DNA of 64,000 nt. Origin: Camarhynchus parvulus (lineage: Eukaryota; Chordata; Aves; Passeriformes; Thraupidae). The notes below the pieces were generated by a model. That model made no database searches, was not told the DNA's origin, and saw nothing but the letters and a program-made list of their open reading frames with translations. The position numbers were made by a program, and so were the translations under genes. This document shows, piece by piece, positions 43,297 through 53,788 of this stretch. The stretch is from contig NC_044573.1 in NCBI RefSeq assembly GCF_901933205.1, forward strand, positions 51,641,493-51,705,492, written 5' to 3'. Each line of letters begins with the position of its first letter. Within the stretch, counting starts at the first letter, position 1.

Positions 43297-46200
43297 ACAT
43301 TCCTGTAACTGACCAGAGTGCTGAGAGTTAAATTACACATACACCAGCAATCAATTCACCACACTTTCTGCACTCCAATAGGCGAAGTCAATATCTGACT
43401 GTTAGTCATTTGTAAGAAACATCCTTTGGTGTGAGTGTGAGCCACCTTGTACAATATCTGAAGCTGTGATTCTAGTCCAGCTGGATCCTTTGAGGAGGTT
43501 GATCATGCAGACAAAGTTCTTAATCACAAATCTCTCCCTTTGAGTCAGGAAAGAGCAGGAGAAATAGATGTGGGGAAAAAAAGATGTTTTGTTTCAGGGG
43601 TCTCTACAGAAGAGAACAGAACACAGACAGACCCCATTCAGGCATGCTGGGCACTCTTTGCAGTTACACAGCCCATTCAGCTTGAGCTACTGCCAGTGAA
43701 GGAGAAAAGCAATCATTGCAACTCCATGGAAACCCAAGGAAGAGTAACCCTGAGCTTGAGGAGATGGGATGTAATTCCATCAGACCTTGTACAGATACCG
43801 ATTGCTCATGTGCATAACATAGCTCGGTATGTAAAGCAAGTCCCTTCCATGTGGAACAGAAGTTGTGATTAATTGAGTGTGTAGTCCCAATATGGTAAAA
43901 TATAGAGTAAATTAATAGATAAATATAGATAAAGAGATATTTTTAACAGTAATTTAGGAAAACATGCTCAAGCAGTGTTTTTCACTCTGCTTTAGTTAGG
44001 CTCTCCTGCCATTCTCCTTTTCAACTATTGCAGAATATCTGGCAGTACCTAATAGTGGTCCTTTATTTGATGGTCACTTCTGGATGATGGATTTTACTTC
44101 AATAGTTTGCACTATGGAGTTCAAAAGCAACACAGGTTAGTGGCAAGATCTATATGATAACTCGCAACACCAGGAGGGAAGAGACAGCAAGGTAACAAGC
44201 TGAAGTTATATCTCTCTGTAGTGCATCTTGCCAAGTGTGTCCTCTGATTCCAGTTTATGTCTGCTTGGATTTGTGTCTCAAAAATCAAGTTACAAAACAT
44301 TAACCTCCAAAGAGACAGTCAAGTTTGTCTGGCTAAATGTACAGTGCATCATGTACAGCCCATGACTGCATATCAGCAGTTGTTTGTCAGCCTTTGGAGC
44401 TTGAAAAGCTTTTTCTTTCTTGGTATTTACTTGTTCATTTTCCTAAGGGTGGCATTTGACATTTAAGTGATCATTATCTAGCTCTTCCTTGCCTAAATTT
44501 TACTTCAGCTAGGAGACAGGGTTAAGACAAATGCCAATAAATATCTTAAATGCAGTCTTCTATTCCATTGCCTAAGACTTTATTGATGTATTTTCTCTCA
44601 CACTACTTAAAACAAACTGAAACACCCAGAATATTCCCTATCCTTAACATAAATGTGGCCACATGTTTTATGTCCGAAGTCCTGGCCTGACTAAGTAGAA
44701 ATTTTGCTGTTGGCTTCACTAAGTTGGTATCACTTCAGATCCTCGGACCAGGATATATTGTGTTTCCTTGTTTTTTTTTCTTTACTGGATTATCTGATAG
44801 CAGATTTTAAGGGAAAATATAAATAGAGCCATGTTTATGCCTTTCAGTGAGGTTAAAATCCCTCTCTTTTTATTGTACATAAGATTGCAAGAGAAAAATC
44901 TGCAGAAGACGCAAGAGGAAAAGTGGAGGGCAGAAGGTAAGAATAAGGTCCTGAGATAAGGAGCAGGGTAAAATGTTCTGTAAATCTATTGTATGCAGTC
45001 ATTAAGGCATGATAAAAGTCTGACATTTCACTTCAGCAAGGATAATGAAGACTGACCTTTTTACATGGATTCATGGCACTAATGCCAGAGGGGTTATTAG
45101 GTCTGACTTGTGTGATACAAGCCTTAAAATATGACCATTAACACTTTTGTTGAGCTCAATGATTTGTGTTTCATCCAGAAAGACATCTAGTCCTGATGTG
45201 ATGACCTCCAGAGACAGAAAATCTACTGATAGCCTTGGTACCTTAATCACATTTGCTGTTGCAATAGATAAATGTTTTTACTTGAACATGCTTAGTCTCA
45301 GTTTTCGACCAGTTTTTTATTGTAACTTCCACTGACAGAGTAAAAGGCATTTTGCTTCTTCTTGGTGCCCTGGCCCCTATAACTCAGAAGTGTGTTCACT
45401 TTTCACATTGCAGTAGAAGGCTGGAGTAGTTTTGCTTGTTGTAAAACAAGCCAAATGCTGAGATGGAGCTGTCACCACAGCAGCCTCAGCAAGACCAAGA
45501 CAGAGGCAAAGTGGGACCCAAAACTGGCTGTCCCTGAACGCAGAGCTTCAGCTTGGCCTCTTTCTAGCAAATCTGTTCTGAGACAAACACTCGATCTCGC
45601 CAAATATCGTAATGGTTTCAGAACATGTAAAGATGTTATTTGATTTCCAAAGTCAGAACATTTTGTAACAGGCTCTGTAACTCTCTGGCTCAGGTGTGAA
45701 AAGCCTACAGCTCATAATATGGAGTTTGAGTGTGGAATTATTTCTGTGGACATGTGGAAGCAAATTTTTTATTCCTTGTTATAATAATATAATACTGAGG
45801 ATTATAGAAGCCTGATACCTTAAAAGTACACTTTAAAATTCCTGTTTTGTATGGATTTCCCCTATTTTCCATACCTGATTTAGCTTAGCATTCTGGGTAG
45901 CAAAGGCCATGCCATGAGGTAAGGTTTTGATTGGAGCTCATCTCTGTTTCCATAGGAATAGTAACTTGTTCCAAAGCATTTGTTTGTGATATTTAAAGAG
46001 AAAGGGAGAGAGGTTATTTCAGTTTGCTTGACAGAATTCATTTATGTGAGCAATATGTTATATTAATGCATGAACACCCACGCCAGGCACTGTAAATTGC
46101 TGCCCAGGTCTTGTAGCCTTTCACCTGGAACACATACCCAGTTTTCTGACAGAGAGGAAAATACACCTTCTGGCCTTCCCAAATCATAGCCCTAACCCCT

Positions 46201-49200
46201 TTGGTAGCCATTTGCCTTTCAAAGTAATATCCAATTTTGGGAGACTTTAAAAAGCAGACAGAAGGGCATATTTTGATTCTGACAGCAAATGCTTGGCAGT
46301 TCGGAGGAAGATGTGTGGCAGTTTCAGATCTACAGAACTTCCCTCTGTAGCAGCCACCCTTGGCTCTGTACAAGCTGGTGCATGGCTGAGAGTCTGACTT
46401 GCAGGAAGGACAGAGCACAGAGGAATAACCACAGCTTGGGTTGTGTGTGGATGTGTGCTCATGAGAGGGCAAGAGAAGGGAAGAAGGGCAAGTGATGCAA
46501 CAGTAAATGGCTAGCTTCGAGGAGGATGGAGCACAGACAAGTCTGAGGCTTGAGGCACTTTTACCAGCATGTCAATTAGACCTGACTCTGAGTAGATGAA
46601 ATTGTTTTCTGAAGGCCAGACAGCCTGCCAATAGTTCTGAGCTGGTTTAATAGTAGCAAAAATGCTTGAAGCCATTAGACATCTTGTTTGTGAGGCCCCC
46701 ATCACCAGCCATGCAGCCGTGCTCATGGTGACACCGGCACATAGTTAATATATATTTACTTTTGGTCATGCCAGGCACAATTCATTCAAGCATATCCAAA
46801 TCCAAGAAACCCTCTTAAGATTTCCAGGGCTGGGTAGGCAGTTAGGCACATGCAAAGCCTCCATAAAGGAATCAGTGAGAAAGCTATAGAGGAAAAACTT
46901 GTGTTTATTTTTCCAGGTATTTCAAATTAAACACATACCATGATGCTTTGCAGACATGAATTCACTAAAATCCAGGATACAGAAAAAAAGTTACCATTTT
47001 CTTAACTAATGAAGTATTTTGAGATGTTTTTCTTGTCCGTGCTTTTATCTCTTGCTGCGCTGCTCTCTTTACGATATGCTGAAACCGATTTCTTGACCCG
47101 TCCCCATGTCCTTGCTTTCCCCTCCTGCTTCCTCTGTGTCCTCTCACTCAGCCCTGCCACTCTCTCTGCACTGAGCTCAACATACACCCAGGCCCTTCCT
47201 GCTCCCTCTGAAAACCCATCTGTGCTGTGAAACTCCCCACCTACAACGACCCCATATTGCTGTCTCGATCCCACTCTCTACTTGTTTTCTCAGTTTAAAT
47301 CTGTTGACTTCAGAGGTGCTGCTTCTCCCCTTGCAGCTTTCAGCAAGAGTCAGAGCCTCTGCATCTGCCCAGGCTGTTCAAGGATAAAGTCTTCCTGGGG
47401 AAAAAGAGGTTCCTGCTGTTTGCTCAGCAAAACAAAGCACTCTCTGCCCTTACAGCTGGTGTTAAAAACATTTCCAGGTTGAACTGGAGCTTCTTCCCAG
47501 AAAAAGAGCATCCTTCTAACTGTCCTGCTCTCAAATCCTCTGCCTCTGCAAGGCAGGGGAAAGGCATTTGGCAAAACCTTTTCCCAACAATGCTGACAAA
47601 TGTTAGGGTTAGGGAAGGCTTTTGCTAGAGGTTGCTTCTGCACTTTGCTAAATCCTCAGCCCTTACCCAGGGAAGCCTATTCCATGCATACTGCCCAGCA
47701 TATACTGAAGAGGTTTTCCCTTTTGCCTAGCAATTTTCAAGAACGTGCCAGAGACGGTTTTCATGCACATAAAGCCTGAAGAATGTGTATCTCGCAACTT
47801 TGTATTTATAGATGTTACTAATTCTGGATTTTGGTGCAGTTCTTGAGGACCAAAGTCATGTTGTGACAAGTGTCAATCTCTGTTACTGACTGAAATACTG
47901 GGATGTGTCTGTAGCAGAGTGCAATCTTTTGCTGTAATTCCCTTACTTTCTCAAAGTGTCCTTCTTTCCCTCCCAGTGAAACCACCTCACCTTTGGTGGC
48001 TGGATAGGCACTTCAGAGAAGGAGATACTTTTGTGGAGGGCTACAGACCCATTGACTCAGCACAGCTGTTGCCCTGGGGCTTGGTGGATTCTTACAAGAA
48101 TTGCATGAAGTTGTCTATTTAGAGTATTGACGATGACTATTCAAACCCACAGCATCTAAAAACAAGTATAGCTTATCCCAGAGACACCTGCCTGATGATT
48201 TCTGTGTGGGAAGGAACAGACACAGTGGAAGGGAAGTGAAACATTTTGCCCGAAATGGCATCTCAGAATCAGATCTTTGCAGTGACAAATGTGCACTGAA
48301 CAGAGCCAGATTTCACATTTTCTAAATGTGTTCCTAGGCATCTCTGTCATGATTGGAAACACCACAGCTGAAGCTGTCCATGGATTCTGCAGGTTTGTCA
48401 ACTCTAAGTGTTTTTGATGGCTGGGCAGTGAGGTCTCTGTTTACCCTGATTTCTCTATTTGCTGCTTACCTGGGCAGATTTCTGTGCCTCCATGAATCCT
48501 CATTGATTTTCCTGGGAGGGAAATGTCATTGCTGCAGCAGGCTGTGTCCATCAGGTATATTGGAGAGCAGGATCGTTAGGGTTCTGTGTAATTAGCAGTG
48601 CTACTAATGTACCCTGTAATGCTTTCTTCTCCAGGGGTTGGCCCTGATTATCTGGGTTAGTGGCTTCATCGGCTCCCAGCTCTGCACTGGGGTCTCACAC
48701 GACCTCCAGTGTGTTTATCCCCACACAGCTGAGTTGTGGGAAGTGAGCACGGTACAAGCTGTTCCTAGGTCAGATGTTGGAGGAGGAGCCTGCACAAAGT
48801 CAGCATGAGCAAGGAATTGAGCCCAGGTCTTCAGTGCATATGGCTGAAGTGGGTTGTTAGACAGGACAGCCTCACAGGTGAAGAAAACCAGGATACAGTC
48901 TGGTGGAGTATGAGATTTTTGCAAGATGAACAGAGTTTTGCACCTGTGCAGATCTGATCTTCTTAGCCTTTACCTAAAATTGTCCTTAAAAGACTGAGCC
49001 ATTTTGGTGTCATGCAGCTGTGTATGGTGATGGGGTTGCTCTGTACTCACAAATTAAGTAAATGTATGCCTGGAGTATATGTATATTTTACTTCTAAATA
49101 ACAATCACATTCTCCTTGTTGAATTCCATCTATTATCTGTAGCTTTCTTTCTCCCATGTTCAGTCAGGCCAACATTGCTTTAATCCTGTAACAATGTCAT

Positions 49201-50645
49201 CTGATTATACCCATCTGTTGATTTCTATGCAATAATCTAATTACCTATAATTTTTTTAAAATCCACCCTAATTCACATATTTTGTAAAGCTTTCTCTTTT
49301 TTTAAGTTCCCTGGTGAGATACTTCCTGTTAAATGGAGGAGATTTACATCACATGTCGTATGAAATTTCCATTTATAGTTAGCTTTCAAGAGTTAAAAAA
49401 CTCCAGTAACAGTTAATTTCATTACCAGTTCTGTCACACAGCCATGATGAAGTACCCAAACTCAATGTTTATCAAGCTGTTGCAATTGGGGCTTCCCACA
49501 CTCTAGCTAGCACCTTACAATCCTGATCCTTAGCTGACCTGAAGCTGTGAATCTGAATTGCATGTCAGCCAGGGACTGGGCACACATTCCCTTCTTCCAG
49601 GGCACCCTTGGAAGGAAACCTGTGCATGTGGGCAGGAGGGGAGCTGTGGTGTGCTCCTGTAGGTCTTCTCATCTGTGTGACCGGGGGACCAGCACCCTGC
49701 AGGACGCTGTGAAGGCCACCCGCCCTGCAGTTGAGGTTCAGCCGTGGCGTGCACACTAGGAGTGCTCTGCACATAGAAATAGTCACTGTCTGGAGCTCTT
49801 CACTTCCTTGAGGTCTATGTAGGTGCAGCTTTGCATCTTCCTCTGGGGTCTCTGGCAGGGGGAGTTACCCAGCTGTATTCCCCAGCCACAAGGGTCAGGA
49901 CTGGTTTCCTAGAGCTGCACCCTTGCCTGGTGGCCTCTCAAGTGCAGAGCTCCCCATTTCCAGCTTCCAGTGAAACTCAAAGCAAACAAGTTGGAGTCAA
50001 AACCAATCTCTCTCAGTTTCAGTCAGCACAAGATATTTGCATACATGGTGAGACATAAGGTATCTGTCCTTCTGCCCTGCAGAGGCTTTGTCACCATCCC
50101 ACAGTGCTGTTGGAGCTCAGGCACCTGTAGGATTTGCAGTTCTGCAGAGCCCCATCTCCAAACCAAGCCATCTCTTCTTTTCACACAGGCAGCTTGCTGT
50201 TCCCTGGGTTGGCTCCCTAGTAGAGCAGTAGCATCCTAGCACAAAGGCACAATCCTCTGCCTTTCTCTCCTGAGCAGTCTGCAGTACATTCCCTAGCTCT
50301 CTCCAGGACTCATAGGGCTTTAAAGACGCACCAAGACCCTGCACTTTTTCTCTTTTCTGCAGGAACCCAGCACTCTTCAGGCAGCTCTTTCCCACAGAGG
50401 ATCTGGAGAAAAGTGCTTGCCTTTATCAGATGGTCATCACACAGCCTCCGGTTTAGTGCTCCTCTGCAACTAGATTTCACCAAATGCACATTAACCAATT
50501 ACCCAAATTGGCACATTAATCAATTGTCATTAACTGATACAGGATCTAGCAAATGAATAAGCTCCTTACTGGTCATCTTTAACCCTTTGCAGTAGTGTGG
50601 TTGTAGCTATCTGTGACATGTGCTAATGCAACATGCTTATGCTAA

Positions 50646-50690
50646 CTTCTATTTTTTATAAGCTCTTCATAAGCCACTTATAAATAGAAG
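50646..50690. repeat. Inverted repeat with 14-nt loop
   Basis: 5' arm CTTCTATTTTTTATAAG (50646-50662) pairs with 3' arm CTTATAAATAGAAG (50677-50690): 14 base pairs with a three-T bulge. It sits in an AT-rich block dense in ATTA/TAAT and AATTGG motifs (50480-50540). Confidence 0.7.
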
Positions 50691-51587
50691 CTTAATATGA
50701 AGTGTGACAGATCTCTAATCTTTAGTCTCTCCTTAGCCCTCCAAGCGCTTCCTTTCTGGAAATACAAAATATATGCAGTATGCCCTAGATATTCTCCATT
50801 CTTGCTGATGACTTTAGCTCTCAGCCATTGATTCTTTCCACTTCTTAATCAGTGTAAATAGATCAGGGCTACAACAGTCTTTTTATTAAAAAATTTTAAA
50901 AGACAGGTTACATCAAAAGGACATTTAAGGTGTGATGAATTTAAAATATATTTTGTTGCTCATGTGATGCTGTGAGGCAGAGGGTCAATATAATGGAGAC
51001 ATAAAAAACCTGTATTCCTTCTCCGTTGCAATAATGAGGATTAGAGTGAATTATCTAATGGAAGGTACAAATACTGAGAAAATACTGTGCAGCATTTATG
51101 AAGTGTCAGTATCTTGTGGCATTCTCTTCCACTAAAGGCCAGGTGTGTGATGGTGCCCCTGTCACCACTGAGCAAACATTGTGGCACAAAATGCCTAGTT
51201 TAGGGTTACACAGCAATCAGTTCCAAAACAGGGGATGAAACCCTAATATCCTGGTACAAGGGAATTTTTATGAGTCTATACTTTCTTTATTTGTTTGTTT
51301 ACTTCTGTGGGGGAAAAGCCTGCTCTTCAGAGTCTCAGGTGATACGGAAAATTTAGAATTAATAGCTCTTCATTTCAGCATGTCACTCAGATTTTGCTGA
51401 ACCCAATCCCTCCAGCATCCAGTGTTTTTTACTTTGACTTTAAAAGAAGTAAAGCCCTGTAGTTACTTTTCACCCTTTCCTTACATTCGGCTTTGATCAC
51501 TATAATAATGTATGTTTCCAGGCAATTAATATATTGATATGCATTCACAGATAAGCACATCTACTGTGTTTCTCAGAAAAAGGAGAA

Positions 51588-51612
51588 CACCTGATGTAGA
51601 GAACATCAGGTG
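51588..51612. repeat. Perfect 10-bp inverted repeat containing paired E-boxes
   Basis: CACCTGATGT, loop AGAGA, ACATCAGGTG. The arms contain CACCTG and CAGGTG, i.e. two mirror-image E-boxes. It lies about 400 nt upstream of the TATA-like element of the internal PHACTR2 promoter. Confidence 0.85.
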
Positions 51613-51990
51613 CAGAACTTGCAGGATTTAAACACAAAGAAAGCTAATGGCTCAAATTGTAGCCTAGCCTAACACTTTGTCAGCTACAGATTCCTCCCCC
51701 TTTTTTTTCTCCTTAAAACTTTTGCTGTTGCGTCACTGATAAATAACAGCCCTTTGCTCAGTAATAAATCCCTTCTGTATTTAAGGTTTTGCCTTCCTAC
51801 CCATTAAACCTCTCCTCGTCAGCATTACTTTTACTTTTAAGAAACAAATATTCAGTATTACTGGCTAGGAGTTCTTTTGTTTTCCCCCCATGGATGTAAA
51901 ACCCTGGGGGATTTACGTATCTACTTGATAGGCTCACACAATCTTAATCAGCCTATAATGGAGCTAATGGCTGTTTGTCATCCTTGGAGA

Positions 51991-51997
51991 TATAAAT
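51991..51997 (+). promoter_or_regulatory. PHACTR2: TATA-like element of the PHACTR2 internal promoter
   Basis: TATAAAT about 170 nt upstream of the alternative start codon would place initiation at roughly 52020-52028 and give a 5' leader of about 140 nt. The surroundings are not CpG-rich, in contrast to the upstream promoter, which would fit tissue-restricted use. Inferred only. Confidence 0.4.
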
Positions 51998-52026
51998 TTC
52001 CTGGTGATGTCTACTGCAGTCAGTAC

Positions 52027-52059
52027 ATGAAGTATGCTCTGACTGCCAGCAAGGTCTAA
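52027..52059 (+). other. PHACTR2: Possible upstream ORF in the internal-promoter leader
   Basis: ATG to TAA reading MKYALTASKV, ending 105 nt before the ATG at 52165. It is in the leader only if initiation occurs just upstream, at the TATA-predicted position; this is uncertain. Confidence 0.3.
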
Positions 52060-52164
52060 TAACCAGGAGAAGGGCAGCCAGCTTCATTAGTGAGCCTGAG
52101 ACCGTGCCGGCTGCTTTTCTGGGGAACTGTGCTTTTTGAATGCCGAGAGGGAATAAAGGGAATA

Positions 52165-52177
52165 ATGGACAATACCG
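52165..52177 (+). CDS. PHACTR2: PHACTR2 alternative first coding exon (Met-Asp-Asn-Thr)
   Basis: ATG GAC AAT ACC G followed by a consensus GTAAGT donor. A human PHACTR2 isoform begins MDNAVDGLDK, with the Val codon split across the junction; here the first exon gives MDNT plus the first base of a Val-type codon, in the same phase 1 as the CpG exon at 23837. Thirteen coding bases are too few to find by ORF scanning. The identification rests on the MDN start, the donor, the phase, the strand and the gene context. Coincidence cannot be excluded, but a TATA-like promoter lies at a fitting distance. Confidence 0.72.
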
Positions 52178-52718
52178 GTAAGTGGAATAAAACAGATCCT
52201 CATTCCTAGTGCAGCTCCGGGATTCGTTTGTATCCTCTCTCACTTGCTGCAAGAGATGTGTTTCTTTAGCCTCTGTGGCTTCTTCTTTTTAAATGTCCTT
52301 TATTAAAGCAAATTTCTATGTCTAAAATGTGACACACTTAAGTTGTTAACCCCTTAACAGTCTGATTTTTTCTGCTCCGTTTCCTGGAAATGTGAACCTA
52401 AACTGTAATGTAGGATCTGCCTTTTTAAGGTATTCAGTGTTATTTTGGAAGCTATATGCAGGAAATGTGGCAGGAAGGGAAAATGCGTGTACTTCAGAAA
52501 GAAATATCTCTCACAGTTTGAAATAGGTGTGGATAGGTAACTAATAAAGCTAACAAAAAGTAGATAATGTTTAGCTCACATCTGTCTTATTTTAAGCTGG
52601 CTCTGTTTTCTCTGAATAGTGCCTTACTCTCTTTCATGTTTGGTACATAAAATACTGAATATATTTGCACTTTTTATTTTCTTTGATGTTCCAACTTCAG
52701 ATCATGCATTTTCATCCC

Positions 52719-52790
52719 AAATAATGCACTTCACGGTTTCTAAGGAGGAGCACTCATCATTACATCGGTGATGAAATGCATTATTTGCAT
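52719..52790. promoter_or_regulatory. Imperfect inverted repeat with octamer site
   Basis: AAATAATGCACTTCA (52719-52733) is complementary to TGAAATGCATTATTT (52772-52786) at 14 of 15 positions, with a loop of about 38 nt. The 3' arm runs into an exact octamer, ATTTGCAT (52783-52790), and a related ATGCATTTTCATC lies just upstream (52704-52716). Candidate POU-factor-bound element or structured RNA segment about 540 nt after the alternative exon. Confidence 0.4.
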
Positions 52791-53720
52791 TCCCCTTTTG
52801 CATTACCTTGAATCATGAGGCAGAGAAAAAAGAGAGATTTTTGGGACAGGTATTGTGCATGCTGCTTTGACTGCTGTGAAACTTCAATATGTCAAGATCT
52901 CGCAGATTTATTGGTACTAGTGCAATACATATTAGGAGACACAATCTGCAGTAGATTCAGTGCCCTTTGAAACCTGCTCAGCTCATCAGATTTGTCTAAT
53001 GTTGACCTTAAAAGTGACAATCATCTCTCCAGTGTGTGTCAAAGATTATTCTACAGTAGGTTTCGGTGATTTTTGGGAGGTTGTGGGAGGTTTGGTTTGA
53101 TTTTTTTTAAATAGTAGAAGCAAAACTCTTGCTTATATCTGCTAAGCTGTCCGGGTCATTGTATCATTATAAACTTCTGTGACAAACAGAAAAAAGGGTC
53201 TTGCTGCCTTAATTTCTATAAAGTCCAGGACCAAAACAAAAATTTCTAGAATTTAAAATGTAACATCATGGAAAATTACATTGTCAGCATATAAAAAAAC
53301 CTGGCATGGTCCTAGTAAAATGTTCATTTCTGGAAATAAATAAGATTAGCAATACTCTTTGCACTTGGTGCTTTGGCTAGCTTTTAAGAAGCCTTAACAT
53401 AATAAATGATAATGACTTGTGTTTGATATGGCATGACGAGGCAGAATTTTCTGCTGGAGGAGAAGGATTCCTGCTCTCTGACACAGAATGTCTGTGGGGA
53501 AGAGATACCCTGGCAGGCAGAGTTGCTAATTCCTCCAGGTTTTTACACTCCTCAGCATCAACAACTAACACTATTGAAGACTTGATGGAGATACCACTTT
53601 AATCCAGCTATAAGAATCTGTTCTGGAATGAGTCATATTTATTTAAAGGCCAGTTTTGGGGGGATGAAGAGGGAAGCTAGTGTTTGAAAACCATAGAAAC
53701 AGATTTTCCTCTGTGTGGGG

Positions 53721-53788
53721 CTTTTTTTTTTTTGTTTGGTTGGGGGTTTTTTTTTGTTTGGTTTTTCTGTTGTTTTTTGGTTTTTGTC
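53721..53788 (+). repeat. T-rich low-complexity region
   Basis: Long T runs broken by G (TTTTTTTTTTTTGTTTGGTTG, GTTTTTTTTTGTTTGG and so on). Simple sequence like that at 40.5 kb. Confidence 0.8.

Larger units (their letters stand above)
23982..52164 (+). other. PHACTR2: PHACTR2 first intron, between the two alternative first exons
   Basis: About 28 kb with no exon I can support. Open frames are short, on both strands, and lack family motifs. Contents recognised and listed separately: an AP-1 cluster at 25.9-26.1 kb, simple repeats at 31.1, 36.6, 38.6, 38.9, 40.5 and 43.3 kb, inverted repeats at 50.6 and 51.6 kb. A modest GC-rich patch at about 38.3-38.7 kb is not CpG-rich. Confidence 0.7.

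Noticed and set aside
44881..44938. Purine-rich segment ending in a GTAAGA donor-like site
   Set aside because: It looks like an exon with splicing-enhancer composition, but no credible acceptor or coding frame joins it to PHACTR2.
47603..47617. Telomere-like GTTAGGGTTAGGG
   Set aside because: Only two TTAGGG units; expected by chance and too short for an interstitial telomeric repeat.
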